This document shows, piece after piece, positions 29,001 through 36,151 of a stretch of 64,000 nucleotides of DNA; the first letter of the stretch is position 1, and each line of letters begins with the position of its first letter. The notes beneath the pieces were generated by a model, which saw nothing but the letters and a program-made list of their open reading frames with translations, was not told the DNA's origin and searched no databases. This DNA comes from Psychrobacillus sp042945595 (GTDB lineage Bacteria; Bacillota; Bacilli; Bacillales_A; Planococcaceae), in contig NZ_CP168493.1 of assembly GCF_042945595.1 (NCBI RefSeq), positions 806,001-870,000 of the forward strand, in the 5' to 3' direction. A program made the position numbers and the translations under genes.

Positions 29001-29305
29001 TCGTTCAAAAAATTGTTGGGAACAATAAAATAAGTGTAATAGGTCGCCCGATGGAAATCGAAACAAATATGCAAAAGAGTCCAGTGACTCTAACACTGCC
29101 TATCACAGGAAGTCAATCTCAAGAAATTCTAAATAACCTTGTTATTTTCATTGAACACAGCGATGGAACAAAAGAAGTGGTACAAGGGAAATTAGTAACG
29201 TTTGACAAAAATATAAAAGGTGTAGAATTTACGGTAAATAAGTTCTCGACCTTTACGATTCTGTACATGGAAGGTGCAGCCAAGTATTTTGCAAAAACTT
29301 CATGA
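23030..29305 (+). CDS. Second giant LTD/OB-fold/PHP/GATase-like surface protein, ended early by an in-frame TGA
   Basis: Tandem paralogue of the gene at 13352. ATG 23030 is chosen because AGGAG lies 4-5 nt upstream exactly as in the paralogue, although the frame is open to 22976. Domain order is the same: signal peptide, lamin-tail, OB-like units, Ig-like units, PHP metallohydrolase with THNHT and SDHSHD, CARDB-like, GATase-like, OB-like units. It differs in having one Big_2 repeat instead of three and no following Ig domain. The product stops after 2091 residues at TGA 29303-29305, where its paralogues have TGT (Cys). About 155 C-terminal residues are therefore lost unless the codon is read through. 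Confidence 0.85.
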   Translation: MFTRMKGKKRSTSIILIIVLLLSTILPSSLIQKAEAQIAGHVVISQVYGAGGNSGAIFNNDFIELYNPTDVDVSLDNWSVQYASSTGSFGTFITELSGTIKAHGYYLIHEAGGANGKAIPDGDAIGGIAMAAAAGKVALVNTTSAISGSKPTNVVDFVGYGKAANAFEGTGSTGADLSTILSAQRRPYAGMVPTPGKGNGWDSDDNSKDFVNAAPNPRNSASPTEKFEMVESVQPIVDRVFYQQTGTSVTVTATEGTVPNNAVVTFYGTSTTGVAALSTVAANADGSFVATFDAGASFATLYIRATEAGKPESAASAVDVAKATAEPTQASLSYNIDGKGVGTLIGTKAALAKARIFAYSSNDASLGNRLTPSDGQPVFADANGSFTVTFKNAPDTVYVTQQNYTAKGIMLESMAVSVTKPSTDIITDISTVRQSDSNGHPVNLNKYFTIDGIVTIENGILGTQKNNYNIQDATAGINIFGNFDHKLNIKRGDKLRVSGRVLEYNGLTEFEPTNVEKLSEGETLPTPKNITVAEMNDFATIEPLEGSLVTVSGKVTSSSLSAAGYNVTVADENAKTTLLRVMTTTKIDMEKDIVVNKSYAFAGIVGQYSTNVNPKNGYQINIRDVKDIASILGITHTPMKEAYKGTLISFEAIADGAESVTLYYRNVGDATYTELLMTGDGQGRYTAAIDANIFTTTDFEYYIEAKAGENKMYAGSSTAPYVVSLVDDKEGPTFAAEIPADTAKVESPRPEISVVMEDPSGVDAKTVTISVDGINVTKNANISSTQVKYVPSADLGLGEHTVIVYAEDTKGNGNSTQWTFEVVPRFTGGHHYRGTTHNHTVISHDAKGNPEDALKAGKKYGYDYFAFSDHSHDIDPALLGQDTVDHKGQPERTGGDDWKLTKDLAKQYTKDGEYVVFPAFEMTSTTWGHSNVFGTDNFIDRNINGKQYQDLSKYYAWVLTYDDIVAQFNHPDMSKDAFNNFKPYDKTIDKLFTMLEVGNGSGSYGYANAEGKLFSALDLGWHVSPTYGEDNHDGTWGKTNARTVIVADDLTQESLLHSMANMRVYMSEDPNFQLDVLANGFYMGSTVDSKTLNFNIKGSDDVAESKTNGYDYLSNTYKSDDRVTKVELISNGGKVVDSYAPNTKDFTWTPSYTVASGQQWFVVRVTQADGERIYSAPIWSKEESVDVKVNSIDIVGDVVIDGNPATAKVTVGNFGTQTVNNLNVDLYVDVQDDAHKLGSTVINSILAKGTGVATVNWATPTTGDHQLIAVVTSKDGANLGNVSFVLPLKVKQPLGLKVLIDAKHGNENSTGDTSSYGDNLKAFTLLLQKEGYKVEQNKAVITTDVLSDVTILVITQPKTTLTADEQKVVGDFVKAGGSVLFAGKSNNGSTDSTLHNGTLSEIGTQVRMSHDGVFDLSKKGNFWSDPTVSPYAVRAYPGLVDNYVTDRVPFIDYYSGSSLQGVGNSALTENGKVKFLVRGNETTYQGNLKNSSYVYDDVSDNHGGSAIPLIVSDEIGAKGRIIVSGMNMFNDKQMDESFEPKGNSQFILNSVNWLAHRDTKTTKIEDARKLADETPVVIEGTVTTAAGVFFDAFYVQDATGGIMAFNEVPADSLKLGDTVRIYGHIKTFENNKEIEFSKFDIDVIKTGTGPKVEPKVVTTGTATSTVNQGSLVKVTGKVTSKYDDTSYFINDGSGNLLVFTDGYIENQGIPVPQLKVGDTLEAVGLSGEFSGGSRIRVRDTNELKVTPGMDNGEPVINLEVNYKSLNMTKTDKVQLLVKQITALNSGKPTELDVTKKAVYVSENEKIATVKDGEVKAKAEGTTKITITFAQKEVVVNVTVKDKGAEKPGNDSTKPKEEEINIDIESGKSVTKTPIKRITELNGIVKDLVIFTSDKVKEVIEKLKGQKQDTARIVIPDKADKVDEVSVTVPKESVGLLANGKINLEIFTENADIYIPQTSIQNFGNDLFFHVVPIKKETQKNEIVGRAKKESIVQKIVGNNKISVIGRPMEIETNMQKSPVTLTLPITGSQSQEILNNLVIFIEHSDGTKEVVQGKLVTFDKNIKGVEFTVNKFSTFTILYMEGAAKYFAKTS

Positions 29306-29773
29306 GGCGCTAAAACAAATTGTCTTCAAGTGAATAAGACAACACCTGTATATGTATTAGAAAATAATCGCTTGAAAAAAGTAAGTGAAATGTTAAAAGG
29401 GCAAAGTACGCCTGTTTACCAATCAATTTCTCCGGTGCTTGGTCTTGGCGGTGACATCTGGCTGGAACAAACAAAAGCAATTTCTTACGAAACACCGTCG
29501 AAAGAAATGATTGCTAAAAACCAATTGCCTGAGAAAATCCATCCAAAACAAATTTGGAAAGGTCTTGAGTTACATCCAGGTCAAATTGGAAAAGTGACTA
29601 TTCTACAAGATACGGTTATTTGAAAATCAATTGATAAAACAACGAAACTACCAAGAGTCTTGAAAAAAGGTGAACAATATAGAGTGTATCGCTATGTTCC
29701 AGGTATGTACCAAATTAGTGATCAACAATATATTGTACAAGATTCAAATGTAGTACTGATCAAAAAAAAATAA
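29306..29773 (+). pseudogene. Disconnected C-terminal tail of the second giant gene (in frame, second TGA inside)
   Basis: The frame continues after TGA 29303 with no frameshift. It encodes the same SH3-like tail found in the genes at 8921 and 13352 (NKTTPVYVLENNRLKKVSEM, GQIGKVTILQDTVI). A second TGA at 29621-29623 replaces the Trp codon TGG, then SIDKTTKLPR and GEQYRVYRYVPGMYQISDQQ follow to a TAA at 29771. Read through, the protein would have about 2247 residues from the ATG. Conservation of the tail suggests recent damage. Confidence 0.8.
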
Positions 29774-29780
29774 AGCTCTC

Positions 29781-29828
29781 AAAAAAATGCTCCTAGACAT
29801 GTCAATCATGCATAGGAGCATTTTTTGT
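29781..29828 (+). terminator. Strong intrinsic terminator
   Basis: Stem of about 17 bp, aaatgctcctagacatg / catgcataggagcattt with one mismatch, loop tcaat, then a T-run. A-run on the left makes it potentially bidirectional. Confidence 0.85.
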
Positions 29829-30143
29829 AACAAATGGAAGCGTGATGTTGATGAAGTGGATTGAATGGAAACAACATAATATGGAGTTGGGACCAATTCG
29901 ATCGAACTCACAACTAATTTTTCTAAGTAGAAACTATATTCAAAATAGAGCGTTTTAGGATGAGAACATACCTTAATTGAAGTAATTTAATTTTATGGAA
30001 GATAGCACTGCTGAAACAATTAAGCCAAAACGAATACCAAATTACCTTGGCTGCTTCAACTAATAGGCAACACTGCTCATATAAATGAGTTAAATACGCA
30101 TATATTGAGAATGGTGTGCTAATTAAAGAAGGGAGCGATTTTT
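29829..30143. other. Intergenic region upstream of the SbsC-type gene
   Basis: About 315 bp with no convincing gene. A 22-codon frame at 29996 (starting MEDSTAETIKPKRIPN) has no ribosome binding site and is probably chance or a remnant. The stretch presumably holds the promoter of the S-layer-like gene, but no clear -35/-10 pair was identified. Confidence 0.4.
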
Positions 30144-32399
30144 ATTAAAACTAAAATAATTAAAATAGCAGCTTCATCCATAATTGCGACATCTGCATTT
30201 GTAGCTGTTTCACCAAGTAAACAAGGTGATGCTGCTGCAAATATGGAGCAATTAATGATCGATGCTCAAAATGCAAGTAACGTATTAAAGTGGGCAATTT
30301 CTGTAGAGGGTTCAGCGGACGGGGTGACGCAGCCATGGGAGCAATTTAATGATGCAAAAATGGCAATTGCAAAAGTCGAAGCGGCATTAAGTGGAGTGAA
30401 TTTCTCAGATAAGTTGAAGTACGAGGCACGACTAGTTGATCCAAAAGTTCAAATACAAAGGGCTCAAGGGTATCTGGATGCAATTACCGCTAGTTCAAAA
30501 ATCCATGCAAAAACAAATGCGCTTTCTGCGGCAGTCTATTCAAATAACATAGATCAAGTGGAAAAGGCTTATCACGAAATGACTGCGGAGTTTCGTAAAC
30601 AAACGATATTATTAGATAGAGTGTACGGCCAATCCACTCGTGATAGAATTCGAAATGCTGTAAAAGGGCCAGCTGAGAAGTTAATAAATGAATTAAAAAA
30701 CGATGTAACGGTTCATATGTTAGCGAAAAATGCAGAGGCAGATGTTAGAAGGGGAAATTATTCGGAAGCAGCAAAGAAAGTATACGAAGCACAGGCGATT
30801 CTGCGGTCAAATGTATTAGTTTGGGGGAAGGCACTTCAATTTAGAATAGATAATGTAAATATATCTTTACCTTTTCAAATTGTATCGAGTTCTATAGTTA
30901 ATAACACGACACTGACGATAAAACTGAATAAACCCGTTTCTTCAATCCGAGCCTCCGAATTCTCATTTGATAATGGTTTATCTGTCACGAATGCTTCGTT
31001 AAGTAAAGATGGATTAACTATCACTTTAACGACTTCTATTCAAATACCTGGCACAACTTATACATTGAAGTATAAAACAAGCACCATCTCTTTTACTATT
31101 CCAGGGAATGTTATCCCAATTTATGTTGGAGATAAGACGGTTCAACATAGAGAAACATCTGAAGTAATTACATTGGTGGCTATATTTAATGAGTCGAATG
31201 GCAAGCCATCTGCTGCTACAGTTCGTGTTGATATTCCAGCTGGATTAAAGTTAGTTTCGGTGAATGGAGCGGCAAATAATACAGCAGGAGCAAACTCTGT
31301 TAATGTGACACCTGACAAGAATGGTATGGTAACAATTGTATTCACAGCGAAAGATCTAAATAGCTCTGCACTTGATAAATTGATTTCCTTTAACAAAATG
31401 GAGAAAAATAAAGTAGTAGAAACCCAAACTTCTAGTTCTTTCAATTTCTATGTACCCGCAAATGCAGGTTTATTTTCTAATAAAAATGTGCGCTTTATAG
31501 ACCCAAATTTTGGCTACTTCGTAACGACCGACGGAATGAAATACAAATTGAAAGGTTACGGAGATGTTTACCGAAATGATGGAACTCTCATTTCCTATGA
31601 TTCATTTAAAAATATGCTAAATACAGGAAGCATCATCAATGGAACATACCATCCTACCTCTACTTCTTCCTTTAATATCTTCTATAATAAGAATATATCG
31701 CCTATTAACCTGGATTCTAAGTTTACTTATAAACAGGGAACTATGGGGTATCGAATGAATGGCAGTAAAATCGAGTTGTTCGGAACAGGGCAACCAAATT
31801 ACGAACTATTCTTCTTCAAAAATGCAGGAGTTTCACTAGGAAAAACAAAAGTGAATACGAATGGAACATGGACATTTACGACAAACGTAGATGCAAATAC
31901 ATTGACAGACTATTCGATCGTTCAACAAATCGCGGGTATATCTATGCCCCCTTATAATGATGGCAATGCTACAACACTAAGGGTAGTTGAAGGACCATTT
32001 GAACTGGCTTGGATTAGTGACGGAACGAGTAAAGATGAGAATTTATCAAATGAAGAAATTACATTTACAATTGCCCCATTAAAATATAAAAATGGTGCGA
32101 TTTTGACGCAAGATCAAGCAATAATTTCTAAGCAAGCTTCTATTGTGTTAAAAGATTTCGATGGAACAAAAGTGAAATTCATAAACAATCAAAATGATAC
32201 TTATTTTACTACAGTGAAAAACGGTTTTACAATTAGGTTTGGTTCAATCAATGCGAACAAAAATGCAGGAATGATGCTTAATAAAGGCAAAGATGGAAAG
32301 CTCTCTGGAACATTGAGTATTGAATCAGTTGAAGGGGTTACGAATGAATATGGATTAACATTGAAAATAAATTCAGGAGATCAGATTGAAGGGTATTGA
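30144..32399 (+). CDS. SbsC-type S-layer protein with non-canonical ATT start
   Basis: Surface-layer-like protein of about 751 residues. Residues 1-32 form a classical signal peptide (KTKIIKIAASSIIATSAFVAV) and the next 220 are helical and match the N-terminal region of Geobacillus SbsC, including TILLDRVYGQSTRDRIRN (SbsC has VILDRVYGKTTRD there). In SbsC this region binds secondary cell-wall polymer, so the protein is probably wall-bound. The rest is beta-rich and Ig-like. The signal peptide is in frame only from an ATT codon, 8 nt after GGGAG. The first ATG is at 30243, beyond the signal peptide with no ribosome binding site. It would encode a cytoplasmic product, which is unlikely. Confidence 0.8.
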   Translation: MKTKIIKIAASSIIATSAFVAVSPSKQGDAAANMEQLMIDAQNASNVLKWAISVEGSADGVTQPWEQFNDAKMAIAKVEAALSGVNFSDKLKYEARLVDPKVQIQRAQGYLDAITASSKIHAKTNALSAAVYSNNIDQVEKAYHEMTAEFRKQTILLDRVYGQSTRDRIRNAVKGPAEKLINELKNDVTVHMLAKNAEADVRRGNYSEAAKKVYEAQAILRSNVLVWGKALQFRIDNVNISLPFQIVSSSIVNNTTLTIKLNKPVSSIRASEFSFDNGLSVTNASLSKDGLTITLTTSIQIPGTTYTLKYKTSTISFTIPGNVIPIYVGDKTVQHRETSEVITLVAIFNESNGKPSAATVRVDIPAGLKLVSVNGAANNTAGANSVNVTPDKNGMVTIVFTAKDLNSSALDKLISFNKMEKNKVVETQTSSSFNFYVPANAGLFSNKNVRFIDPNFGYFVTTDGMKYKLKGYGDVYRNDGTLISYDSFKNMLNTGSIINGTYHPTSTSSFNIFYNKNISPINLDSKFTYKQGTMGYRMNGSKIELFGTGQPNYELFFFKNAGVSLGKTKVNTNGTWTFTTNVDANTLTDYSIVQQIAGISMPPYNDGNATTLRVVEGPFELAWISDGTSKDENLSNEEITFTIAPLKYKNGAILTQDQAIISKQASIVLKDFDGTKVKFINNQNDTYFTTVKNGFTIRFGSINANKNAGMMLNKGKDGKLSGTLSIESVEGVTNEYGLTLKINSGDQIEGY

Positions 32400-32568
32400 A
32401 GAAGAAATTAACGATTGAGTTTGTTATTAAGTTAATGGAGTTGGGGGCTGTCTTAAGTAGGCGGTTCCTTTTTTATTGAACTAAAAATTATGTTCTAAAC
32501 CAATAACATTGGGAAAAAATAGTGTATTACTGCTTTATCTTTTATGATTATTAAAAGGAGATGAAGAA

Positions 32569-33463
32569 ATGAGAAAAGTTTTAGTTTTAGGGGGAACAAG
32601 ATTTTTTTGGTGTGCATTTAGTAGAAGCATTATTGGATAAAGGATTTGATGTAACGATTGCCACAAGAGGGAAAACGGTGGATCCTTTTTCAACTAGAGT
32701 GAATAGAATCGTATGCGATCGATTGAATTTAGTGGAAAGTAAGGAATGTTTTAAAAATGAAAAATGGGATATTATTTTTGACCAAATCTGTTATTCTTCT
32801 AAGGAAGCAATAGATGCAATTGAAGTGTTCAAGGATAAGACGATGAAATATGTTTTTACTACTTCCAAGTCTGTATACGACGAAGGAAATGGAGAAGTAG
32901 GATATGTGGAAGATGACTTTATTCCAACCGACTATACAATTATTGAAGGACCAAAAGAGGAATTTTCGTATATGGAAGGAAAACGGCAAGCGGAAGCGGT
33001 ATTTTTTCAGAAAGCTCCATTTCCGGTTGTGGCTGTAAGATTCCCGATCGTTATAGGTTTGAATGATTACACAGAGCGACTTAATTTCCATATTGAGAAA
33101 ATAGCAAATCAAGAGGAGATACATCTCATAAACCCAGATGCTTGTATGGATTTCATTTCGGAGGAAGAAGCAGGGCAGTTTCTCGCTTGGATTGGTCTTT
33201 CAGATTTTACTGGACCAATTAATGCTACTTCTGAAGGCAAGCTGAAATTATGTGAGTTAATCAGCATCATTGAAGACAAAACGAAAGCTACTGCAATCAT
33301 CTCCACTACACCGAGTGAAAACAATGTTTCTCCATATAATATTGTCCAGACTTGGCTGATTAGTAATGAACAGGCAATAAGTTTAGGTTATGAGTTTAGG
33401 GATTTGAATGAATATCTGTCTGTTTTAATTGAAGATGCTTTAAAGAAGATTCAAATAAATTAA
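32569..33463 (+). pseudogene. NAD-dependent epimerase/dehydratase, frameshifted in a 7-T run
   Basis: Extended short-chain dehydrogenase-like protein of about 297 residues. The ATG at 32569 follows AAAGGAG and encodes MRKVLVLGGTRFF, the expected Rossmann GGTxFxG loop. The frame then breaks in a run of seven T (32602-32608). With six T it would read on as GVHLVEALLDKGFDV and stay open to 33463. A YxxxK pair is present in YMEGKRQAE. The gene is either truly broken, a homopolymer sequencing error, or subject to slippage. Its substrate is unknown. It is flanked by weak terminator-like sequence and the hairpin at 33483. Confidence 0.75.
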
Positions 33464-33482
33464 GCTGATACGTAGTATAAAA

Positions 33483-33520
33483 AATAGTCGCCCTAGCGAT
33501 GTATGATGGGCGGCTATTAT
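33483..33520. terminator. Intrinsic terminator
   Basis: 11-bp stem aatagtcgccc (33483-33493) / gggcggctatt (33508-33518) with one G-U pair, followed by ATTAT. It is immediately followed by a palindromic repeat. Confidence 0.65.
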
Positions 33521-33521
33521 T

Positions 33522-33572
33522 ATGTTACAAATTTGTTACAGGTGCCAGGCACCCGTAACAAATTTGTAATAC
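33522..33572. repeat. GTGCC(A/T)GGCAC palindrome copy
   Basis: Arms GTTACAAATTTGTTACAGGTGCC and GGCACCCGTAAC, continuing AAATTTGTAAT, around a central A at 33547. Arms pair except for one A-C mismatch near the core and one at the outer end. Lies between convergent genes. Confidence 0.85.
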
Positions 33573-33575
33573 TAT

Positions 33576-34385
33576 TCATCCAATAAAACTCGCAAGTTCT
33601 TGGTTGAGCTTGTCTTGTTCGCAATAGAATAATCCATGGCCGCTATATTCAAAGGGAATCAATATGGAGTTTTGTATACTTTGATGCATTAGTTCACCTA
33701 AAATGAATGGACATACTTTATCTTGTTTTCCATGCATTATTGCTGTCGGAACATGAATATGATGTAAATCATTACGGAGATCCTCGTCACGAAGGGAAAC
33801 TAAACACTTCGCAGTGGCGTTACCCGACGCTACTAAACCTAGTCCTTGGAACCAGTCGATAAAACTTTTTGATAAGTAACGCGCGAAAAAGATATCTCCA
33901 AAGTCGCTTATCATTTTAGGGCGATCTGTGTAGGTTGCTTCTATTAATTTGTTGACCTCTTCGATTGTTATTCCATATGGGAAATCTGGTCGTTGTGTGA
34001 AAACAGGAGCTGCTGCCCCGATTAGCGCAAGTTTTGCCACTTGGCGTCCCCCGTGACGGGCCATGTATCGGATGGAGATGGCTCCACCCATGGAATGTCC
34101 TGCAAGCGTAATATTCTCCAATCCTAATGTATCAATAATGACGCGTATATCATCTGCTAACCGGTCATATGAATATCCATCCCAAGGTCGATTCGATTTC
34201 CCAAAACCTCGAATATCAATCCCAATACAGCGATAGCCCATTGCAGGGAGATGGTCGAACTGGTACTCGAACATCTGATGGTTCGCCGGCCAACCGTGTA
34301 TGAATAAAATCGTTTTAGTGGAAGTTGGGTTAATATCCTCGACATAAATATTCACACCTTTTTCTACTTTTACGTAGTATCCCAT
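33576..34385 (-). CDS. Alpha/beta hydrolase
   Basis: Cytoplasmic alpha/beta-hydrolase of 269 residues. Oxyanion-hole motif HGWPA (30-34), nucleophile elbow GHSMGG with S98, and catalytic His in YSGHGLFY near residue 250. The acid is probably the Asp in HGKQDKVCP. No signal peptide. The fold resembles haloperoxidases, epoxide hydrolases and proline iminopeptidases, so the substrate cannot be assigned. ATG behind ATAGGAGG at good spacing. Monocistronic, convergent with the epimerase gene across the palindrome at 33522. Confidence 0.85.
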   Translation of the reverse strand: MGYYVKVEKGVNIYVEDINPTSTKTILFIHGWPANHQMFEYQFDHLPAMGYRCIGIDIRGFGKSNRPWDGYSYDRLADDIRVIIDTLGLENITLAGHSMGGAISIRYMARHGGRQVAKLALIGAAAPVFTQRPDFPYGITIEEVNKLIEATYTDRPKMISDFGDIFFARYLSKSFIDWFQGLGLVASGNATAKCLVSLRDEDLRNDLHHIHVPTAIMHGKQDKVCPFILGELMHQSIQNSILIPFEYSGHGLFYCEQDKLNQELASFIG

Positions 34386-34610
34386 TTGTATTCCTCCTAT
34401 ATAAAGGCGATTTTCTATTGTATGAATTTATAGGAGGTATTATTCGATATAGAAGGATATGCTGCTGAAATTGTACCTTCAGCAGCTAATTTCTGTTGAA
34501 GGAGTATGTCTTCTTTTATTCTCAAAAAGCTCTTCAGTTGTTTCTATAAATAAAGGGAGATATGATATTTTTAATGAAATTAGCATTTCTTAAAAGGGTG
34601 TTTTTTATTA

Positions 34611-35308
34611 ATGTTTAAAAAAATATGGATAGTAATCGGGTGTTTCGCTTTCTTCAAGGATGTGAGGGAGATGAGAAAATAGGACTTATTACTAATAGAA
34701 AGGATGATGAGCTGATGAAAGAGCAATTATTAATAGGGGTGCAACAAGGGGATATACATATTGTACGGCAGTTAATTAAGGAAGGGGTTTCAATCAATGG
34801 GCAGGATACACAAGGTAGAACTGCATTGATGATCGCTACTTATGCGAACGATGTTGAAATTGCAAAGGTACTAATTGACGCTGGTGCGGATGTGAATATT
34901 AGAGATCAAATGAAAAATAGTCCGTTTCTATATGCAGGCGCGGAAGGTTACTTGGAGATTTTACAACTAACAATTGCAGCAGGAGCAGATCCAACAATTA
35001 CGAATCGATACGGAGGAGTTGCGTTGATTCCGGCTTCGGAACATGGTTATGTTGAGGTCGTTAATGAACTCCTTACAAATACTACAATTAATGTAAATCA
35101 TGTGAACAATCTAGGATGGACTGCTTTATTGGAAGCAATTATCTTGAATGATGGGAACGAAAAGCAACAACAAATTGTAAAGTTGTTAATAAACAACGGA
35201 GCAGATGTAAATCTTCCTGATCACGATAAGGTCACTCCTTTACAACATGCAAGGAAAAGAGGTTTTAAGGAGATAGAAAAGATTTTATTGGAAACTGGAG
35301 CAAATTAG
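34611..35308 (+). CDS. Ankyrin-repeat protein, probable lipoprotein with a one-base frameshift in the signal peptide
   Basis: Five ankyrin repeats from about residue 35 to the end (TALMIATYANDVEIAKVLI, GADVNIRDQ, GADPTITN, GADVNLPD), likely a protein-interaction scaffold. The ATG at 34611 encodes MFKKIWIVIGCFAF, a lipoprotein-like leader. The ankyrin frame carries FLQGCEGDEKIG, a lipobox. The two frames differ by one base near 34648-34655; one extra T would join them as a lipoprotein signal. As written, translation could start at ATG 34715 (MKEQLLIGV, behind AAAGGA) and give an intracellular protein of 197 residues. Either a real mutation or a sequence error. Confidence 0.7.
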
Positions 35309-35478
35309 ATTTTGCGATAGAAGCATTTTCTTTTACATACGTATATGCATATAATGTTATGTTTTTCTACTGCTTAGCAAGTCAACATACTGACAAATAA
35401 TCTCTTTATCCGACAAGATTCGAGTAGGATAAATTGATTTGTAAGGGAGATTTTGCTATCCTTTAAATTGTAAGTAAA

Positions 35479-35493
35479 TAATATTAATTATCA
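35479..35493 (+). promoter_or_regulatory. Possible PerR/Fur-type box before the peroxiredoxin gene
   Basis: TAATATTAATTATCA lies 18 bp before the peroxiredoxin ATG. The right half ATTATCA fits the PerR/Fur heptamer, the left half fits poorly. Peroxide regulation is plausible for this gene but the site is weak in AT-rich DNA. Confidence 0.3.
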
Positions 35494-35510
35494 TTTTGGA
35501 GGGTTTTTAC

Positions 35511-36053
35511 ATGGCAGAACGTATGGTAGGAAAACAAGCACCACGATTTACGATGGATGCAGTTTTAGCGGACAAGTCTTTTGGTAAAGTAAATTTAGAA
35601 GCAATTATGAATGAAGATAAATGGACTGTATTATTCTTTTATCCAATGGATTTTACTTTTGTTTGTCCAACTGAAATCACAGCGATGTCTGATCGTTATG
35701 ATGAATTTGAAGATTTAGATGCGGAAGTTATTGGTGTATCTACGGATACGATTCATACGCATTTAGCTTGGATTAACACTGCTCGTCAAGACAATGGTTT
35801 AGGCGAATTAAAATATCCATTAGCTGCTGACACAAATCACGCAGTTGCACGTGAATATGGTGTGTTAATCGAAGAAGAAGGAATTGCACTTCGCGGTCTA
35901 TTCATCATCAATCCTGAAGGTGAAATGCAATACCAAACAGTATTCCACAATAACATCGGTCGTGATGTAGATGAAACTCTTCGCGTACTTCAAGCACTTC
36001 AAACAGGCGGACTGTGCCCAGCAAACTGGCGTCCAGGTCAAAAAACTCTTTAA
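35511..36053 (+). CDS. Typical 2-Cys peroxiredoxin (AhpC/TSA family)
   Basis: Thiol peroxidase of 180 residues that reduces hydrogen peroxide and organic peroxides. Peroxidatic C52 lies in FTFVCPTE and resolving C169 in GGLCPANW near the C-terminus, the pattern of typical 2-Cys enzymes. GGLF-like and C-terminal extensions are compatible with a sensitive type. The ATG at 35511 is preferred over an in-frame upstream TTG because GGAGGG lies 6-7 nt before it. It is followed by a terminator-like hairpin and a thioredoxin-like gene that may serve as its reductant. No ahpF is present. Confidence 0.9.
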   Translation: MAERMVGKQAPRFTMDAVLADKSFGKVNLEAIMNEDKWTVLFFYPMDFTFVCPTEITAMSDRYDEFEDLDAEVIGVSTDTIHTHLAWINTARQDNGLGELKYPLAADTNHAVAREYGVLIEEEGIALRGLFIINPEGEMQYQTVFHNNIGRDVDETLRVLQALQTGGLCPANWRPGQKTL

Positions 36054-36090
36054 GTTTACTTAACAGAGCATCAAAGTGAATTTAAAATAG

Positions 36091-36127
36091 TTCTCCATGG
36101 ATTTTCAAGTTCATGGGGAATTTTTTA
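36091..36127 (+). terminator. Internal terminator/attenuator between peroxiredoxin and thioredoxin-like genes
   Basis: Stem ttctccatg (36091-36099) / catggggaa (36112-36120) then six T. Its placement would let most transcripts end after the peroxiredoxin and a fraction continue. Confidence 0.6.
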
Positions 36128-36151
36128 CATATGGAAAAGGAGGAATTTCAA

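Noticed and set aside
29303..29305. Selenocysteine at the TGA replacing Cys
   Set aside because: No evident bacterial SECIS-type hairpin directly after the codon was seen, and a second TGA replaces a Trp. Nonsense mutation is simpler.
29996..30064. 22-codon gene MEDSTAETIK...
   Set aside because: No ribosome binding site and no support beyond an open frame.
31040..31060. CCTGGCAC inside the S-layer-like gene as another palindrome copy
   Set aside because: It lacks the second half of the core and any arms, and it lies in coding sequence; a chance match.
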